NCBI GenBank assembly: GCA_949130485.1
Contig: OX422183.1
Span: 9,700,636 to 9,764,635 of the forward strand
Direction: 5' to 3'
DNA length: 64,000 nucleotides
DNA from: Agelas oroides
Taxonomy: Eukaryota > Porifera > Demospongiae > Agelasida > Agelasidae
Within the stretch, counting starts at the first letter, position 1; each line of letters opens with the position of its first letter. Under the pieces are notes generated by a model. It did not search any database and had not been told where the DNA came from. It saw only the letters and a program-made list of their open reading frames with translations. The position numbers were made by a program, and so were the translations under genes. Of this stretch, positions 17,422 to 30,220 are shown piece after piece.

Positions 17422-20400
17422 TTTAACGACCTCCCCCCCCTAACGTCTCAATGACGTTATCTGCGCCAAAAATGGTTTGAAGACGCCCCCTAACTTTGCT
17501 ACAGTACACAGTCGAGTGACAGTAGGCGGCTGCTCGGTGGAGCACGAGTACAAACTGCTGCGCTCTGTAGCGACTGGTTGTTGTAAAAATCTGGTAGCTT
17601 TTTTGTAGGAAATGTTATACAGGTGACGGAATTAATTTATATTTTCGGACGCTGTTGCTTGCTCCTTCCTTCTCTGAAGCAACTTTTCGGCAAGATTTTT
17701 GCATCCTTGGGGAGCTGTAAGATCCTGTGAAGCACGCCTGATGAACGTCGCCGTAGTTGCCTCGCTGTTGATGAAGGTCGTTCACTCAATACTCGAGCGG
17801 TACATTTTGTCTAGTATGGACGTATTCTGTTACTCTCCCGACCTAATACATGCAGAATATCCGTACATGTCTTCACCAACGTTTGGTGTTCAGGGATACG
17901 TTGAACTACTCTTAAAATATATACGCTACTCTATACTTTCACTAGTGATGTCAGAGTTTCCAAAAGTATGTAAATATTCTTCTACACAGGCCATTTCTCC
18001 ACAATGTCTTAATGTATTCACATCAAATTTGATATAGAGGTTCTTTAGAGGCTTGGGTATATTTCCTTGCACAGCTTTGTTAAAAATATCTGCCTCGATC
18101 AAAACTACACACAATTTTTTGTCACATCTCGCTACTTTTCTGCAAATTGTTGAAGTATTAAGACATTTTGTGATGCTGCTCACAGTTACTTCAATATTCA
18201 ACAAAGCACAACCAGTTCTGTATACTAGAGTAGTTGTCCAATGGGATGGTACAGGTTTTTGATTGGAACCTTGCTCCAACTTCCCCGGAAATGCAACTAT
18301 TTATGGCCACAAAATGCCGTTTTTTAAGCATTTATCAAGCCTAGTGCAAGGATTATACTAGATATCTAAAATCCACAACCTTCATTGGACTGAATAGGTA
18401 CAGACTATCCTTCACAGCGAGTTTCGTTCTGATCGGGCTTACAGCGGCTTCCGGAAAGGTAGTGACCGGAATATTGCGCTAAAATGACGTAGAAAAAATT
18501 TGGCAAACCGGTTACATTTCGAAGACCGTACCGCTTGCTGTATTCACCCAATCTCATTGATATGGGTACCGTTGGAATCGCCATTTTATGCTCTTTTCGA
18601 AAATAAAGGTTGTTGTTGTGATAAACGAATTTTGATTTTCACCCCGACATCGCTACTTTCACTAGTGTAATGTTGAAATTTGACATTCAACATAGCTACA
18701 CATATGAACAAACTGAACGTACCTTGTCGTCCGAAGCTAGCTTGCACACTTGCCCTACCTCAGATACCTTCGCTCGCAACGCTGGCTAGGACAAGGATCT
18801 TACTTGGAGTTCGTTGAAAGTGCGTAAGACGAAATGACATGTCGATGCCACGTGACTCTGGCGTATATCGACCACACCGTCGCTCTCTGAATGTGATAGC
18901 GCTGGGAGGTAAGTGGCCCGTCCGAATAAATGTATCTATAGCGCTGTTTTGTGCCTTTCCTAAAGATTCAATATGATGACCCAAGACTCCACAACCAACT
19001 AACGTCGCAGAGCTACTTTGGGCACTTATACTGGCACAGCTGCGTGATCGTCATGATTAACAATCAATTACTTCATATCAAAGAAGTTCCAGGGCGTTAA
19101 TTGCTGATCAAATGTCCAAAACCAGCTTCTGGTAATTTCCAAAACCAGTCAGCTAAATTAGTTGGTTTTGGACATTTGGCCAGTAATTCACACCCTGGAT
19201 CATCACATGAAAGTACAGGTTAAGATATTAGATGAGAGCCAATCCATGATACGTATCTAGCCATTCTTCAAGGGCAACAGGAAAATCTTGATGGTTTCAT
19301 CCTTCATCCTTTCACTCATCTAAGAGGCTGCACCAGGAGAGTATATTTATGTCTACTCAGCTGCACTTTTGATAACATGCATGGGCAAGATAGAAGTTCT
19401 CCTCAACGCATATATTTAAGGGTTCTTCTGCTTTCTAGCTTTGAGCTCAGCCTGCCACTGTCCTGTCCAGCTTTCATTGCTGAAGTAGTGTATAGATACA
19501 CATGACTTGTCATGCTATCATGTATTTTCCTTATCCTAGCTAATTATTACCGCTGAGAGCATCTGAGATGAACCTAGATCAAAACTTCTAGCTATCCTGA
19601 CACCTATATCTGGAAAGACTCCAACAAATTTACTCCAAGAAGAGTAGTACAGTTGACAACAACAGATTCCTAGCCTTACTTCGACCCTGTAAAAACTGTT
19701 AACAAAGCCACCTGATCACTGGCAATCCTAATTTTGCCTTCATACGGGCACCTCAGAATTTAATACTAGGTACAACTGGGACAGTACACTCCAGCAAAAA
19801 CAGCACTTGGGGCCATCTGCATTGTGAATGCAAGTGATTTGATGTGTATAGCCAATTAACCGTTTCGTACAGGTGATTCCTGTCAATAGCATATGACTAT
19901 ACTGCATGCACTGACTGCTTATCTGTATAAGGAAGGTAGATAGTAAATGCCCTTACTCAGTGTGTACAATGCTACTGAATTAAGGTGGAACCACCTTGGA
20001 TCACCCCATTTTGAATTACATAACCATTATTACATCTTGTCCAATTTGCATAACTTGGCTCCAGTCTAGGGGCAATGATAGGGAGTAGGTTTGTAGCCAA
20101 CCTGGTACAGAGTTGAGAGAGAAAAAGGCATACCTTGTTTTGCAGGAAATGGGGTGAGCTTTCTGAAACTGGGCTCAGTTTTAGTGAAGAGAGAGGAAAT
20201 TTCTTTTTAAAGCCAGCCCAACTGATATGCTGTTTTTGAGCTCAACTATGACTTTTGGCCTATAGACTGGATTGAAGTGGTTGCATGACAAATCCATATT
20301 ATAAACTTTCACTTGTTTTGGATGATGTAGTCAGACGATGGGTAGAGGCTTGAAGTGAATGCAAATTTTAATTTTAGCTGAGGGACTCAAAAGTTTAGGG

Positions 20401-20560
20401 GCATTATCAAGTATAATAATGAGAGCAATTTGATGTAGAGCTTTTGTTAAGCTTTGTGTATGCTTTGATGTTACCCATTTAGCCATCCACTTGGTTTGGA
20501 GCTTTGTGTTCCTACCTTAAACAATCAATGGAGTCTGGTTTTTACTTATGGTGTTCAATA
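17422..20560. other. No supported gene; repeat fragments
   Basis: The start (17430-17490, 'gacgttatctgcgccaaaaa') is an inverted relative of 14484-14560. At 17645-17710 the text resembles the palindrome arm at 37265-37330 ('cttctctgaagc' and neighbouring words). A minus-strand open frame of 117 codons at 17926-18279 has no recognisable domain. A short palindrome at about 19110-19180 (tgtccaaaaccag / ggttttggaca) is present. Nothing else stands out. Confidence 0.4.
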
Positions 20561-21907
20561 GATGAAGAACCTTGATAACAGATTATTAGAGACCACATTC
20601 ATCAATGGCATCTCCAGTTCATACATCGTGAAGATTGTGCTAGTTGGGTCCTCATACTGCCCTTATAACTTGCCTTACATGTACATTGCACCAAAATGTA
20701 AACCATGCATGCTGCTGCAACCTATCAGGACCCAGCAACTATGAGTTCACCACGTTGTTGGTGAATACTTATTGTCAGCAACTTTATTTTCACATTTCTG
20801 CTATATTTTTAAGGTTACCATGTACCGTAAAATTTCTTCCCATGAGAATTTTTGGGGCCTGGCAAGGGGGATGCATGCATTCTCAGACACGTGTGAACCT
20901 TGTCAGACAGTTAAAAGTTGGGGGGGGGGGGGGGGGGGTGGCAAATTGTGTAAGTGCGTGCATAAGCATGCACCAACTAGGGGGGTCTAGAGGGTATGCT
21001 CCCCCAGGAAAATTTTCAAAAGTAGATGCTCTGAGATACCTTCTGAGGCCATGTTGGACCAAAAAATCCACTAGCCTGCTTGTAGTTCATGGCCATATGC
21101 AGCTGAGCTCTGACAAGGGATTTAAGATGCAGAGCTACTAGTACTAACTAAAAATTCTTTGAACTTGGCATGGCATTGCAGCAACATACAACTCGCACAT
21201 TACAACAATATACATGTACAGCTCAAACTAAAAAGGCCAAAACACTTCTTTCAGTCACTATTAACCTTCGACTTCTTTATCTCCTTCTATCACTGGCCGT
21301 CTTTTCTAAGCAAGCCACATATTCAGTAATGCTTGCCACTTAGCCATTGTCAAGTGCATGAACAGGCCACCATATTTTAATTACACTTAGTGCACACCTT
21401 GTAGTAAATGAGTGGGCTCCAAATTATAGTTATAGCATAGTAGCCTGGGATTTATAGTCAGTAACCACCCGACTCAGAGGGTGTAGCCCAAGGACAAGGG
21501 GTGATTACGTATTGTAAACTGTAAATCCCAGGCTAGCATGCAATAAGTATTATTGTACCACATTACATCACTTTCTATGTATTTCATTGGACTAACAGCA
21601 GAGTATAACAAGTCATATACTCCTCTTATGTAAACAATTGGAAACAATAGTTTGCACACAACTTGCATGTTGTACCAGAATAGTTTACATGTTGTACCAG
21701 AATAATTTACACAAAATTGAGTGATAGTTTACTGTCTCAATGAACCCACCTGATGGTCCCTTGTTGTTATTACTATACACACGAGGTAGTTTACACCATA
21801 CATGTTGCAAAAGTTTACTGTAACTCGACATGGTTATTTACACAACTTGTAATCAGCTGTACTGCATGCAGTACATTGTATTTGATTGAAAGTTACAAAA
21901 TGGGAAA

Positions 21908-22279
21908 TACCGTATAGCCGGAAAATTTGACGGGGAATTAAATTTGGTGGTTTGGCAGTCAGGGTTGAAACTGCCAAATTAAAGTCCGCCAATATTATTT
22001 CGTATGCAACACATAATGACATCATGCATTCAGTAGCGCTCTTGGCCTCGTCTATGCAAGCTGTACATGTAGCTAGCTCGGCGCTAGCACACTGCCTGTT
22101 TTATCTCTTGCAAATTTGCAAACTCATGTTCAAGTACCTCAAATGAGAGATGGCAACACTCCTTGATAAACAGACCTGAGATGCCACCGCCAAATTTAAA
22201 TTCCACCAAAATTTTTTCAAGATTATAAGGTCAGTTTGGGGCCAAACCGCCACATTTAAAGACCGCCGACTATACGGTA
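21908..22279. mobile_element. TIR element C, copy 1
   Basis: Ends taccgtatagccggaaaat and accgccgactatacggta. It is 372 bp with internal words 'aaatttggtggtttggc' and 'gccaaatttaaattcc'. A second copy lies at 62552-62930 in the opposite orientation, with the same order of interior words (ggcagtttggc, 'gagtgttgccatctctca', 'gctagctacatgtacagct'). Non-autonomous. Confidence 0.65.
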
Positions 22280-22556
22280 TCAGTGATATTCAAAGGTGAG
22301 TATGCCCAGCTGTTACCTAGGATAGTGTGATGATGTAGCTATCTGGATGGCTGGAGGCATGCAACAATTGAAGTGCTTGGAACCAGAGTGGGGTAACCCA
22401 ACTATGTACCAACATTGGAAATTGGGTAGCTATATACAAACCACTGCAACACTTTGCTCAGCCTCTGATCTTTGTGCACTTAAGGAGTTAAGGTTAAGCA
22501 TTGTCTATATTGTCATCCAATACGTGAATATTTCATAGACTGCACCATTGCTCTAA

Positions 22557-22797
22557 GCTCATCCTGTGGCACATGAATACTGCCATCTCTTGTGTGGCAT
22601 GATCATGTGATAAATAAAAGCATTCATTCATTATGCATGAATTTCCTGAAATCTACCCCCAGTCTACACAACAATGCAATCAGATTGCATACTTGAAAAG
22701 AGGGATGGACTTCAGGCAAAATTTATCTTTCTTGTGACCGTACCACACATGAGCTGGAGCTCTTGCTGGAAGTATTCATGTGCCACAGGATGAACTC
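22557..22797. repeat. Short inverted repeat pair
   Basis: 'catcctgtggcacatgaata' (22561-22580) is inverted as tattcatgtgccacaggatg (about 22773-22793). The arms are about 21 bp and the interior about 190 bp, so this is a small MITE-like remnant. Around it, 20560-23870 shows no gene. A tiny palindrome, 'tgcatacctgtacattgtac', is at 22998-23027. Confidence 0.4.
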
Positions 22798-23876
22798 TCA
22801 ACAAAATTGCAGCCTAGTGAATATTTTTTATAACTGGATGGCAGTCCAGACAATGATTTTTATATAATTATCTGACACACCCTTTTTTGGACCTAGACGG
22901 TGTGTGGTGCAACTATATTGCATCATCCATATCTGATTTGTAGTGTCATCACACCCCCCATGGAGATATAGCATGTACACTCCACCAATAGCATTCATTG
23001 CATACCTGTACATTGTACAGGTATGCAATACATTGTATAGGTATGCAGTGAATTTTATTGTTGGAGTTTGGAGGTGTATTTTGGGAGGAGTTACTGATGT
23101 TTTGTGTTGTACTGGTGACTCAAGATCAATCGCTGTAAGGATACATGGGTTTGAGATACATGGAATTTAGTTCCTGGCTCTCTGTACATCACTGCTAAAC
23201 TGAAGGTCATTCATGATATACTACGTCCACCAAATGCAATAAAGTTAACAATGAAGATGACACATATGACTAGTGGCTAGTGAAAAAATTACTCTATTAG
23301 AGACCAGACCAACACAAAGCTGAGTCTTCTAATAGCTTTTGTCTGACTTGTGTAGCTAATACATACATTGTTAATATTTCTTCAGTCAACTAGCCACTGT
23401 GACCTCAAGACTTCTTTTTTGAGTATGAAACAATATAAGAATAAACAGCTTTAGCCTTTTAACCACTAGCTAATGACTTCTTTTGAAGTATTTTTTACAT
23501 AATATAATAGCATTATAATAAAATACCTGTACTTGGGAGATGGGCTCTGCGTTTAAAAAATTGTTGGGACAGGGGGAGGTGCATGGTAGACGTTTGACTG
23601 TATAGCTACATGTTGTGGCTTTTGTTTTTGGCTGTAGAAAGCCCTTGGGTCCATGCATGGTGGGTGAAGAAACATGCATGTGTTAAGATCATTAAATAGC
23701 TCTCTGTTTTAGTTTACCAAGGAGCATGGCCAGTGTCGCTGCAGATTGTATCTGGCATACATGCATGATGTCTATGTCCTGATATGTCAATGCATATGAC
23801 AAGTTTTACTACAGTAATTTCATTATGTAAATGACAAAAGCCAGGTTGGAGGCCAGGTGAGAGTCTCTATAGTAAA

Positions 23877-24550
23877 GTCACAAAAAAGTTTGCCAAACGC
23901 AAACAAGCACATGTAGGGATGAAATCCTCAAAAACCAACCAAACAAGACGGGAACGACACCACAATACTTTTACACCATCCCTACATCTTGTGCCATTTT
24001 GCCAAAACTGTGTGTTTGTATTTGTTTGTTAGTTGTGTGTAGAAGAGGGTTGTCTTGTAGATGGAAGGGTGTGGCGTGGGTGTGTTGTGCATAGTGAGTA
24101 TGTTGTGTTGTTGGTGGTTGCTACTGAGTGTAGCAGGTATGGTCCAAGTTGTGTGTAGAAGGTGTGGAGTGAGTGAGGAGTGGTGAGTGTGTGTGTTATG
24201 TTGGAATGTGCATTATGTTGTTAAGTTTTATGCCTGTTTAGCATGATAGATATGGGTTGTCTTGTATACAGGAGGCTGTGAAGTGAGTAGTGGTAATTTT
24301 GTAATGCTTTGTGAAGGATGGGTTATTTTGTGAGATAGTTGAATGGAGTGAAGTACTATGTTTGTTTGTGGTTGGTGTGGGCTAATAAGTACAAATGTAG
24401 AGGGTTTTGTGTTGTGTACAGGTGGCAAAATGGCACAAGATGTAGGGATGGTGTAAAAGTATTGTGGTGTCGTTCCCGTCTTGTTTGGTTGGTTTTTGAG
24501 GATTTCATCCCTACATGTGCTTGTTTGCGTTTGGCAAACTTTTTTGTGAC
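23877..24550. mobile_element. Foldback element with ~129-bp arms (element H)
   Basis: The left arm (23877-24005, starting gtcacaaaaaagtttgccaa) is repeated inverted at 24422-24550. The arms are almost identical and each holds two 'tgtagggatg' motifs near its ends. The centre is G/T-rich (tgtgtg words) and non-coding. The minus-strand open frames at 24228-24664 are products of this composition and not genes. Confidence 0.72.
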
Positions 24551-24939
24551 TTGTTTCTGTTGTTTTTTTGTTGTTGTTGTGTAACCACACCCCAAGTGAA
24601 ATGACTTGTTATGTAGTTTATTGTTGATGTTGATGGATTTCTGGAGGATGTTAGCTGTTTGCACTTATCCACTTGACAATGGAATCATGGGTGTAACTGT
24701 TGTCTAATTGGGTATGTGCATGTGTGTGTGAGTGGTTGTTCTAAGGCACTGTGGTATATACATGACTGTCTACCTGTTCTGTTGTATGACAGGGTTGTAA
24801 CACTGTATGTTGTGTGTTGTCCAAGGAACAGTTTCTATAGCTGGTTATACATTGTGGGCAGGTGTGTGTAGGTTGTGTATGGTGGGTGGCAGGTACATAG
24901 GTCATAAAGAGGTAAGGCATAACTGTGGTAAAGGAACCC

Positions 24940-25085
24940 TTGGAGAGTAAGAGTGTTTTTCCGGGTTCTTCCAGTACTTGTTACGGGACGCTTGCCTTTT
25001 GCTTTCTTTGTTTCGCAGATAGTTCTGCTTATCCCGCGCCCGTTTCTTGTGGACGTTACGCATACTGCGTTCCTTGTCAAATCCA
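24940..25085 (-). pseudogene. K/R-rich relic of a transposon-type protein
   Basis: On the minus strand one frame reads FDKERSMRNVHKKRARDKQ, then NYLRNKESKRQASRNKYWKN and PEKHS. The short basic motif N-K-Y-W-K-N-P-E resembles the 'RxRYxxNPE' repeats that precede nuclease or helicase domains in some animal mobile-element proteins. No start, domain or partner exon is visible. It could be a fragment only. Confidence 0.3.
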
Positions 25086-25432
25086 GCACAAGTACGTCAA
25101 CTGCTGTATGAAAGTAGCAACATATGCAATCGTTTGGGAATCAATCGATCGTCAAGTTCTCTACGGAAGTAGAATAACCGCAGCTGCATGCCAACTTCAC
25201 GTGCTGTAGCTGTTGAACTTCTGTTGACGTAATCGCTATGAATATTCTATTCTAACAAAATGGCGTATAGCAGCAAGCATAAGCGTGGGGTTACCTGAGA
25301 ATCGCCGATTAATTCGACTTTTTTCTTTGAGAACGATGAGTGGTGGGTACAATACCCAGTAATTTATGCTGATCTTTCGCGTTTGAATCGTTGTAATAGC
25401 TTCAGCCGTTGTCGTGCTATCGTGGTGAGCAA

Positions 25433-25438
25433 AAGAAG

Positions 25439-25469
<31 letters not shown>

Positions 25470-25470
25470 C
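25433..25470 (+). repeat. (GAA)n microsatellite
   Basis: About 12 units of aga/gaa between 25433 and 25469, purine-only on the plus strand. Other simple repeats in the window are (TGGAA)n near 53140-53170, (CATA)n at 59641-59660 and (CTG)n at 61490-61505. Confidence 0.85.
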
Positions 25471-26681
25471 AGAAGATAGACGATTTGCCTTTTTTAGCGA
25501 CTTGACTGTCAGGTACTTAGCGATGCTTTCCAGCAAATTTAACGATCCTGTTGCCCATGGAAGCACTCGATAATGTCTGATATGGCTCATGGAGGCAGTT
25601 GACTTATCTAACGCGGACATTTCGAGCGTGTCATTTGTGCACTTTGAATGTGGCCGCCATTTTTTTTCGGGGTCATCCCTACATATGGCGTACTACCGTA
25701 CGCCATGATACTGTTTGTGTGTGTATATACGAGTGTATGTATGCATTTGTGCATGTGTGAGATTGTTTGTAGGTATAGTGTGTGCATAAGAGTGGAGTGA
25801 ATGTCGATATGTGTGCACGTGAGCAAGAGGTTGATACATGAAACTGTGATGCTTAACCCTACCACAGTCACCTCTTCAAGACCTGACAGAAGGCCAAGAA
25901 TATTCTAAACAAGGCTGGAGCCAAACGACTATGGACTATGACCTCACCCTTCCATCTCTCTTGCATCTGAATTATGGCAAAGTAGTCTTGTATCCAAACT
26001 GTGTAATGAGGGAGTTGGGGTATCAGGTGGGGGAGCGCCAACACTGCTACGCACATCGTAGCTCCCATTTGTTGAGGCAAGGCTCGCATAGTTGTGCAAA
26101 TTGTGTCTTCTCCTAATGCGTGGGGATCGTTGAGGGAGAGGGGGGGGTGATGGCCACTTGTTCTGGATTATGCTGGGGGTGGGGCTGAATAGTTCGATGG
26201 ATCCAGATAGGGATTCTTCATGCTGGGGGCTAGTGCTATGGGAAGAGGTTAGACTGTTAGTGGGGCTAAGTGGAGGGGGAGGTGGCTGGTCCTGGGTGGA
26301 ATCAGGGGTAGGGGCATGGACTGGGCTTGCGGTGGGTGTGGGGCTAAACAGTAAGGGGGAAGGGCTATGGTTAACAGATTCTATACTACTTATACAGGGC
26401 ATGCACGGGGTTACCGAGAGTACCAGCCTAAATTGGCTGTTTGGTGTCTCTTGTATGCTGCTGATGCTGTCATCCTGCGTCTGGGGGGGGCTCTGACAGT
26501 ATCTCCGGGGACGTAATCGGTTCCTCGGTATAGATCTCCCTGGATCGAAGTGCGTATCTCAGGCGAGTAGTATAGTGCAGTAGTTTCAAAAATGACGTCA
26601 TACTGCGGCGCTGCGGTATAGGCTTATTGATGAGGACAGTAGGAGGGGGTTGGCAAAACTTTATTCTCTGCTTAGAGGCCC

Positions 26682-26696
26682 GACGTTTCGCTCATC
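26682..26696 (-). ncRNA. Hammerhead-like core remnant
   Basis: Read on the minus strand the bases are GATGAGCGAAACGTC: the two conserved boxes GATGA and GAAAC plus a GTC. Penelope-like elements are known to carry hammerhead ribozymes near their termini. Here stem II would be one base pair long, so the motif is probably degenerate. Confidence 0.25.
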
Positions 26697-26984
26697 TATG
26701 GAGAGCTTTTTCAAGGGTAAGTACAATGAAATGAAACAGCGCTTAAATATAGGTTTGCTTAGTAACAGCGTGTATGATAACTAGCAACGGCGTGTATCTA
26801 GTGACAGCGTGTTTGTCATGGCAACAGCATGCTATCGTAAACTATGTAAGGCCTAAGGGATACAGCATGTGAAAGGCCTAAAGGGACTTCAAATACAAAC
26901 AAAAAATAATAAGGGAGGTATACTCCAGGGAACGAACCCTGGAGGGACAACAAAACGGGAGCAATGGCAGTAGGTGTAGGGAGG

Positions 26985-29331
26985 CTATGGGATGATATTT
27001 AGTCCGTAGGGTTCTATTGTTCTTAAGGCCTTGATCCAAGCACTTTCTCTCTTCTTCAGACTTCTTTGATCTTCTGTGCTTTCAACTGGCTGGACTTGGA
27101 CGTCAGAGGGGATGTGGTGGTTCTGTTGGACATGTCTATACAGGCGAGTTTGTACCCAGTTAGCTGGTCTTTTGGTGAACATTTCTCTCAAATGGTTTCT
27201 GAATCTATTGTGTAAGGGTTGTGTGGTCATTCCTGCATATTGGACTTTACATCTAGTGCATGTTATTACATAGATGACATTCCTTGTTTTACAGCTAATG
27301 GTGTTTGTAATCTTGAGGTTGTGGTATGTACCTTTGGAGGTGCTCTTAATATAAGGTTTGGTATCGAGGGCTCTGCATGTCAAGCAGTTATTACTGCATC
27401 TTTTGATTAGTGGGGGTGCATTCTGGGCAGGCAGGGGTTCACAAAGGAGAGTGAGGTCTCGGTCAATTTTATATACGATCTTTGAGTCCTCTAGTCTTGC
27501 TCGGGTAAGCTGTTTTCTGATGCTCTTATGGGTTCTAAAGGCTACCGTGGGTCTATTTGGGAAAAGTCTAGAAAGTAGCGGGGATTTCTCGATGAGGTGC
27601 CAGTGTTTAACAAGCAATCTTCTGAGGCGGTGTGTTGGTAAATGCGGTGAATATGTAGTAGTGAAAGTTAGGCGTTCATCTCCAGCGTGTGTTTTGCTTG
27701 CTAGTATTTTTAGTCTGTCAGGGAATTTAATCCCTCTAATGCTCTCGTCTATGGTCTCTTGCCTATATCCTCTTTTTTTCATATTTTCGACATGCTTCTC
27801 TCTGTGCGTTTGGAATGTAGCTTCATTTGAGTTTGTTCGGAGGTATCTAAGTAGTTCTCCTTTGATGATACCCCGGCCCGTTCCAGGGGGGTGGGCAGAT
27901 GAGGCATGTACATACTGTTGGGTATTGGTGGGCTTGATATGGGTTTTGATATCCAGGATGCCTTCCTTGGCAAATCTCTCCCCTTTGTATAAGCATAGGT
28001 CTAAGAACGTGATTTCGTCTGTTGAAAACTCGGCAGTAAAATTAATGCGCGGGTGTAGGTTGTTGATGCTTTTGATGAACTGTTCCAGGCTTTCTTTCGT
28101 GTCAGTCCACACTAAAAATATATCATCTATGTATCTCTTCCAATGTATGGGGGAGGGGTTTGTTTCAGAAAGGATTCTGGATTCCAGTGCACCCATGAAA
28201 ATGTTAGCATAGGCAGGTGCCATCTTTGTACCCATGGCTGTGCCTTGTTTCTGAATGTAAAATTTATCGTTAAATCTGAAAACATTTTTGTAAAGAATGA
28301 GTTCTAAAAGCTTTTTTAGCCAACTGGTTGGAGGACACAGAGGGTCCTTGTTATCCCAGTTTTCAATGGCTTGAAGCGCAGCGTGAATGCCATCTTCCGT
28401 CGGGATGTTGGTGTACAATGAGGAAACATCCAGGGTACAAAGAATGCAGTCCTTGGGTAATTTAGTGGATTCTATGTATTTAACAAATTCATTTGTGTCT
28501 TTTATGTAGGAGGGGAGTGACTTCGCCAGGGGCTGAAGCCAGTGGTCCAAGTAAGCTGAAATCTTTTCAGTTGGACCATCACAACCAGAAACTATAGGCC
28601 TAGCTGAGGGTGGGGTTTTATGTATCTTTTTTAGGAAGTACATTTCCTGTGTCCTCACCATTCGTGGAGGTAGGAGGTACTCAGCAGTGGGTTTATCTAT
28701 GTGTCCCTCTTGGTACATGGATCTAACAGCTTGGGTTACTTCTGCGGCTACTTGTTTAGTCTGGTCTTCCTGAAGCTCATTGTACGTATCTCTATCTGAA
28801 AGATGCTATAAACCAGTTTCAATGTATTCCTGTCTATCTTGTATTACAACAGTGGATCCTTTGTCTGCCTTTTTGAGATAATGTCTTTCCTTTTTCTAAG
28901 TTTTCTGAGGGCTATTCGTTGGCGTTGGCTTAGATTGTTTCTAGTCCTATGTGGTTTCAACTTGGTAGCTTCTATCTTGAGGGCATATATATAGTCTTCT
29001 AGGCAATTATTCGTTGATGGGGGGGGGTATGTAATTGCTTTGGGGTTTAAATTTCCTTTTCTTTGGCCTGTTTTGCTGAAACTCATATTTAAGCCTAAGG
29101 GTACGGGCAAATTTGTTTATATCTTTCTGAATGGCAGATGGGTGTGGTATGGGTTGTGGTTGGGACAAAACCTAAACCTTTGCTGAGTATCGAAGTCTCC
29201 TCTTTGGTGAGGGTGCAGGAGGACAAATTTACACAGTGGTCATTGTTTTGTACTCTATTTGGTTTTTGTTTATGTTGATTGTTATGATTATACCTTCTAA
29301 ATCTACGGCATTCTTTACTGTTACTTTTCAA
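26985..29331 (-). pseudogene. Penelope-like reverse transcriptase with GIY-YIG endonuclease, decayed
   Basis: The main frame (28718-26985, 577 codons) starts inside the RT. Visible motifs are YFLKKIHKTPPSARPIVSG, then CTLDVSSLYTNIPTEDG (catalytic Asp), then GTAMGTKMAPAYANIFMG, and WKRYIDDIFLVW (YIDD catalytic box). The C-terminus has NVIYVITCTRCKVQYAGMTT followed by H-N-R-F-R-N-H, a GIY-YIG nuclease (here VIYVI...YAGMT), with a Cys pair before it. Upstream, the start of the protein reads VNLSSCTLTKEETSILSKGL (29331-29095), then continues in another frame (29110-28844). After a further one-base shift near 28880 it resumes KADKGSTVVIQDRQEYIE and meets an in-frame TAG at about 28807. At least two frameshifts and one stop make it inactive. 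Confidence 0.8.
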
Positions 29332-29479
29332 AGGATATTCAGCTTCGTCACTTGAGCGTACCTCAGGGGGGCTGGCTTGGGGGCTAGTTGGTGTGCCTGT
29401 AGTGGGGGAAGCTTGAGAGACATTAATGGTGGGGGCTTGGTTAGTGGGAATGGAGGTAGAGGTGGAAGAATGAGTGCCA

Positions 29480-30220
29480 TTAGGGGGGTGGGGGTAGTTT
29501 GAGTGACATGAGGGGTGGGGGGGGGGGTTGTGTGTGCATGTGTGATTGGGTTGGGATATGGTGGTACTGCGGTGGTGGGGGGTGTGTTCTTTTCCTGTGG
29601 CACGTGTGTGCGTGTCGTTGGGTTGGGATGTGGTGGTACTGTGGTGGAGGATATGGTCTCATCCTGTGGTGTGCGGCTTGTTTTCGTGGGAAAGCCGGCT
29701 TGTTCCCACACTTGCCGTTTGGGTGTCGTGGGGATTGAGGGTTTGGTATCCAAACATTATTTCTTGAGGCTTTCTTCTCTCTTTTCTCCCTGAGTTGATT
29801 TCTTAATTTGCTAGCACGGTTTTCAATGGGAGTTATTTTGTTTTCAATGATCTTTGTGAGCCTTTGTTTGTCTTTGATTGAAAGGCTTGAGGCTTCTGCC
29901 TTATTAAACATGCTCTTTTTGGTCGATTCTATCTTAGATTCAATTGTATTGGCTAGGCTCTTATAATGCTCGAGTACCAAGTCTCGTAACCTGTTACCGA
30001 TTTCGGTTTGGAGGGATAAGATTTCTTTCCGTAGGTTTGAGTTTTCAAAGTCTGGCACTTGGACTGGCAATTTTATCCTAAATCCTTTCGGAAAAGAGTG
30101 TTGGTTGGCCTGCCCCCATACAAGGAATATACTCCAGTCCCTCATTACACAGTTTGGATACAAGACTACTTTGCCATAATTCAGATGCAAGAGAGATGGA
30201 AGGGTGAGGTCATAGTCCAT
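29480..30220 (-). CDS. Penelope-element upstream ORF, coiled-coil plus Pro/His-rich
   Basis: ATG at 30220 lies in the terminal repeat and opens 246 codons. Residues 60-145 are charged and helix-prone (KEILSLQTEIGNRLRDLVLE; KDKQRLTKIIENKITPIENR). After that the protein is rich in Pro, His and Thr. The frame shifts near 29490-29500 in a C-run and would continue into the RT region at 29331. It is probably the N-terminal part of the same polyprotein rather than a host gene. Confidence 0.45.
   Translation of the reverse strand: MDYDLTLPSLLHLNYGKVVLYPNCVMRDWSIFLVWGQANQHSFPKGFRIKLPVQVPDFENSNLRKEILSLQTEIGNRLRDLVLEHYKSLANTIESKIESTKKSMFNKAEASSLSIKDKQRLTKIIENKITPIENRASKLRNQLREKREKKASRNNVWIPNPQSPRHPNGKCGNKPAFPRKQAAHHRMRPYPPPQYHHIPTQRHAHTCHRKRTHPPPPQYHHIPTQSHMHTQPPPPPLMSLKLPPPP

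Noticed and set aside
17926-18279. Minus-strand 117-codon ORF as a gene
   Set aside because: No recognisable motif and no credible splice partners. The surrounding text is repeat-like. I left it as unexplained.
24228-24664. Open frames of 81-120 codons on both strands
   Set aside because: They fall in the G/T-rich centre and arm of foldback element H and have low-complexity composition.
26158-26496. Gly/Trp-rich plus-strand ORF
   Set aside because: It is antisense of a Pro/Ser-rich minus-strand frame. Neither has a recognisable domain.
27358-28212. Plus-strand 284-codon ORF
   Set aside because: It is the antisense of the Penelope-like reverse transcriptase and has no domain of its own.
29499-29793. 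Three Gly/Val/Trp-rich plus-strand ORFs
   Set aside because: They are antisense of the Pro/His-rich part of the Penelope upstream ORF.
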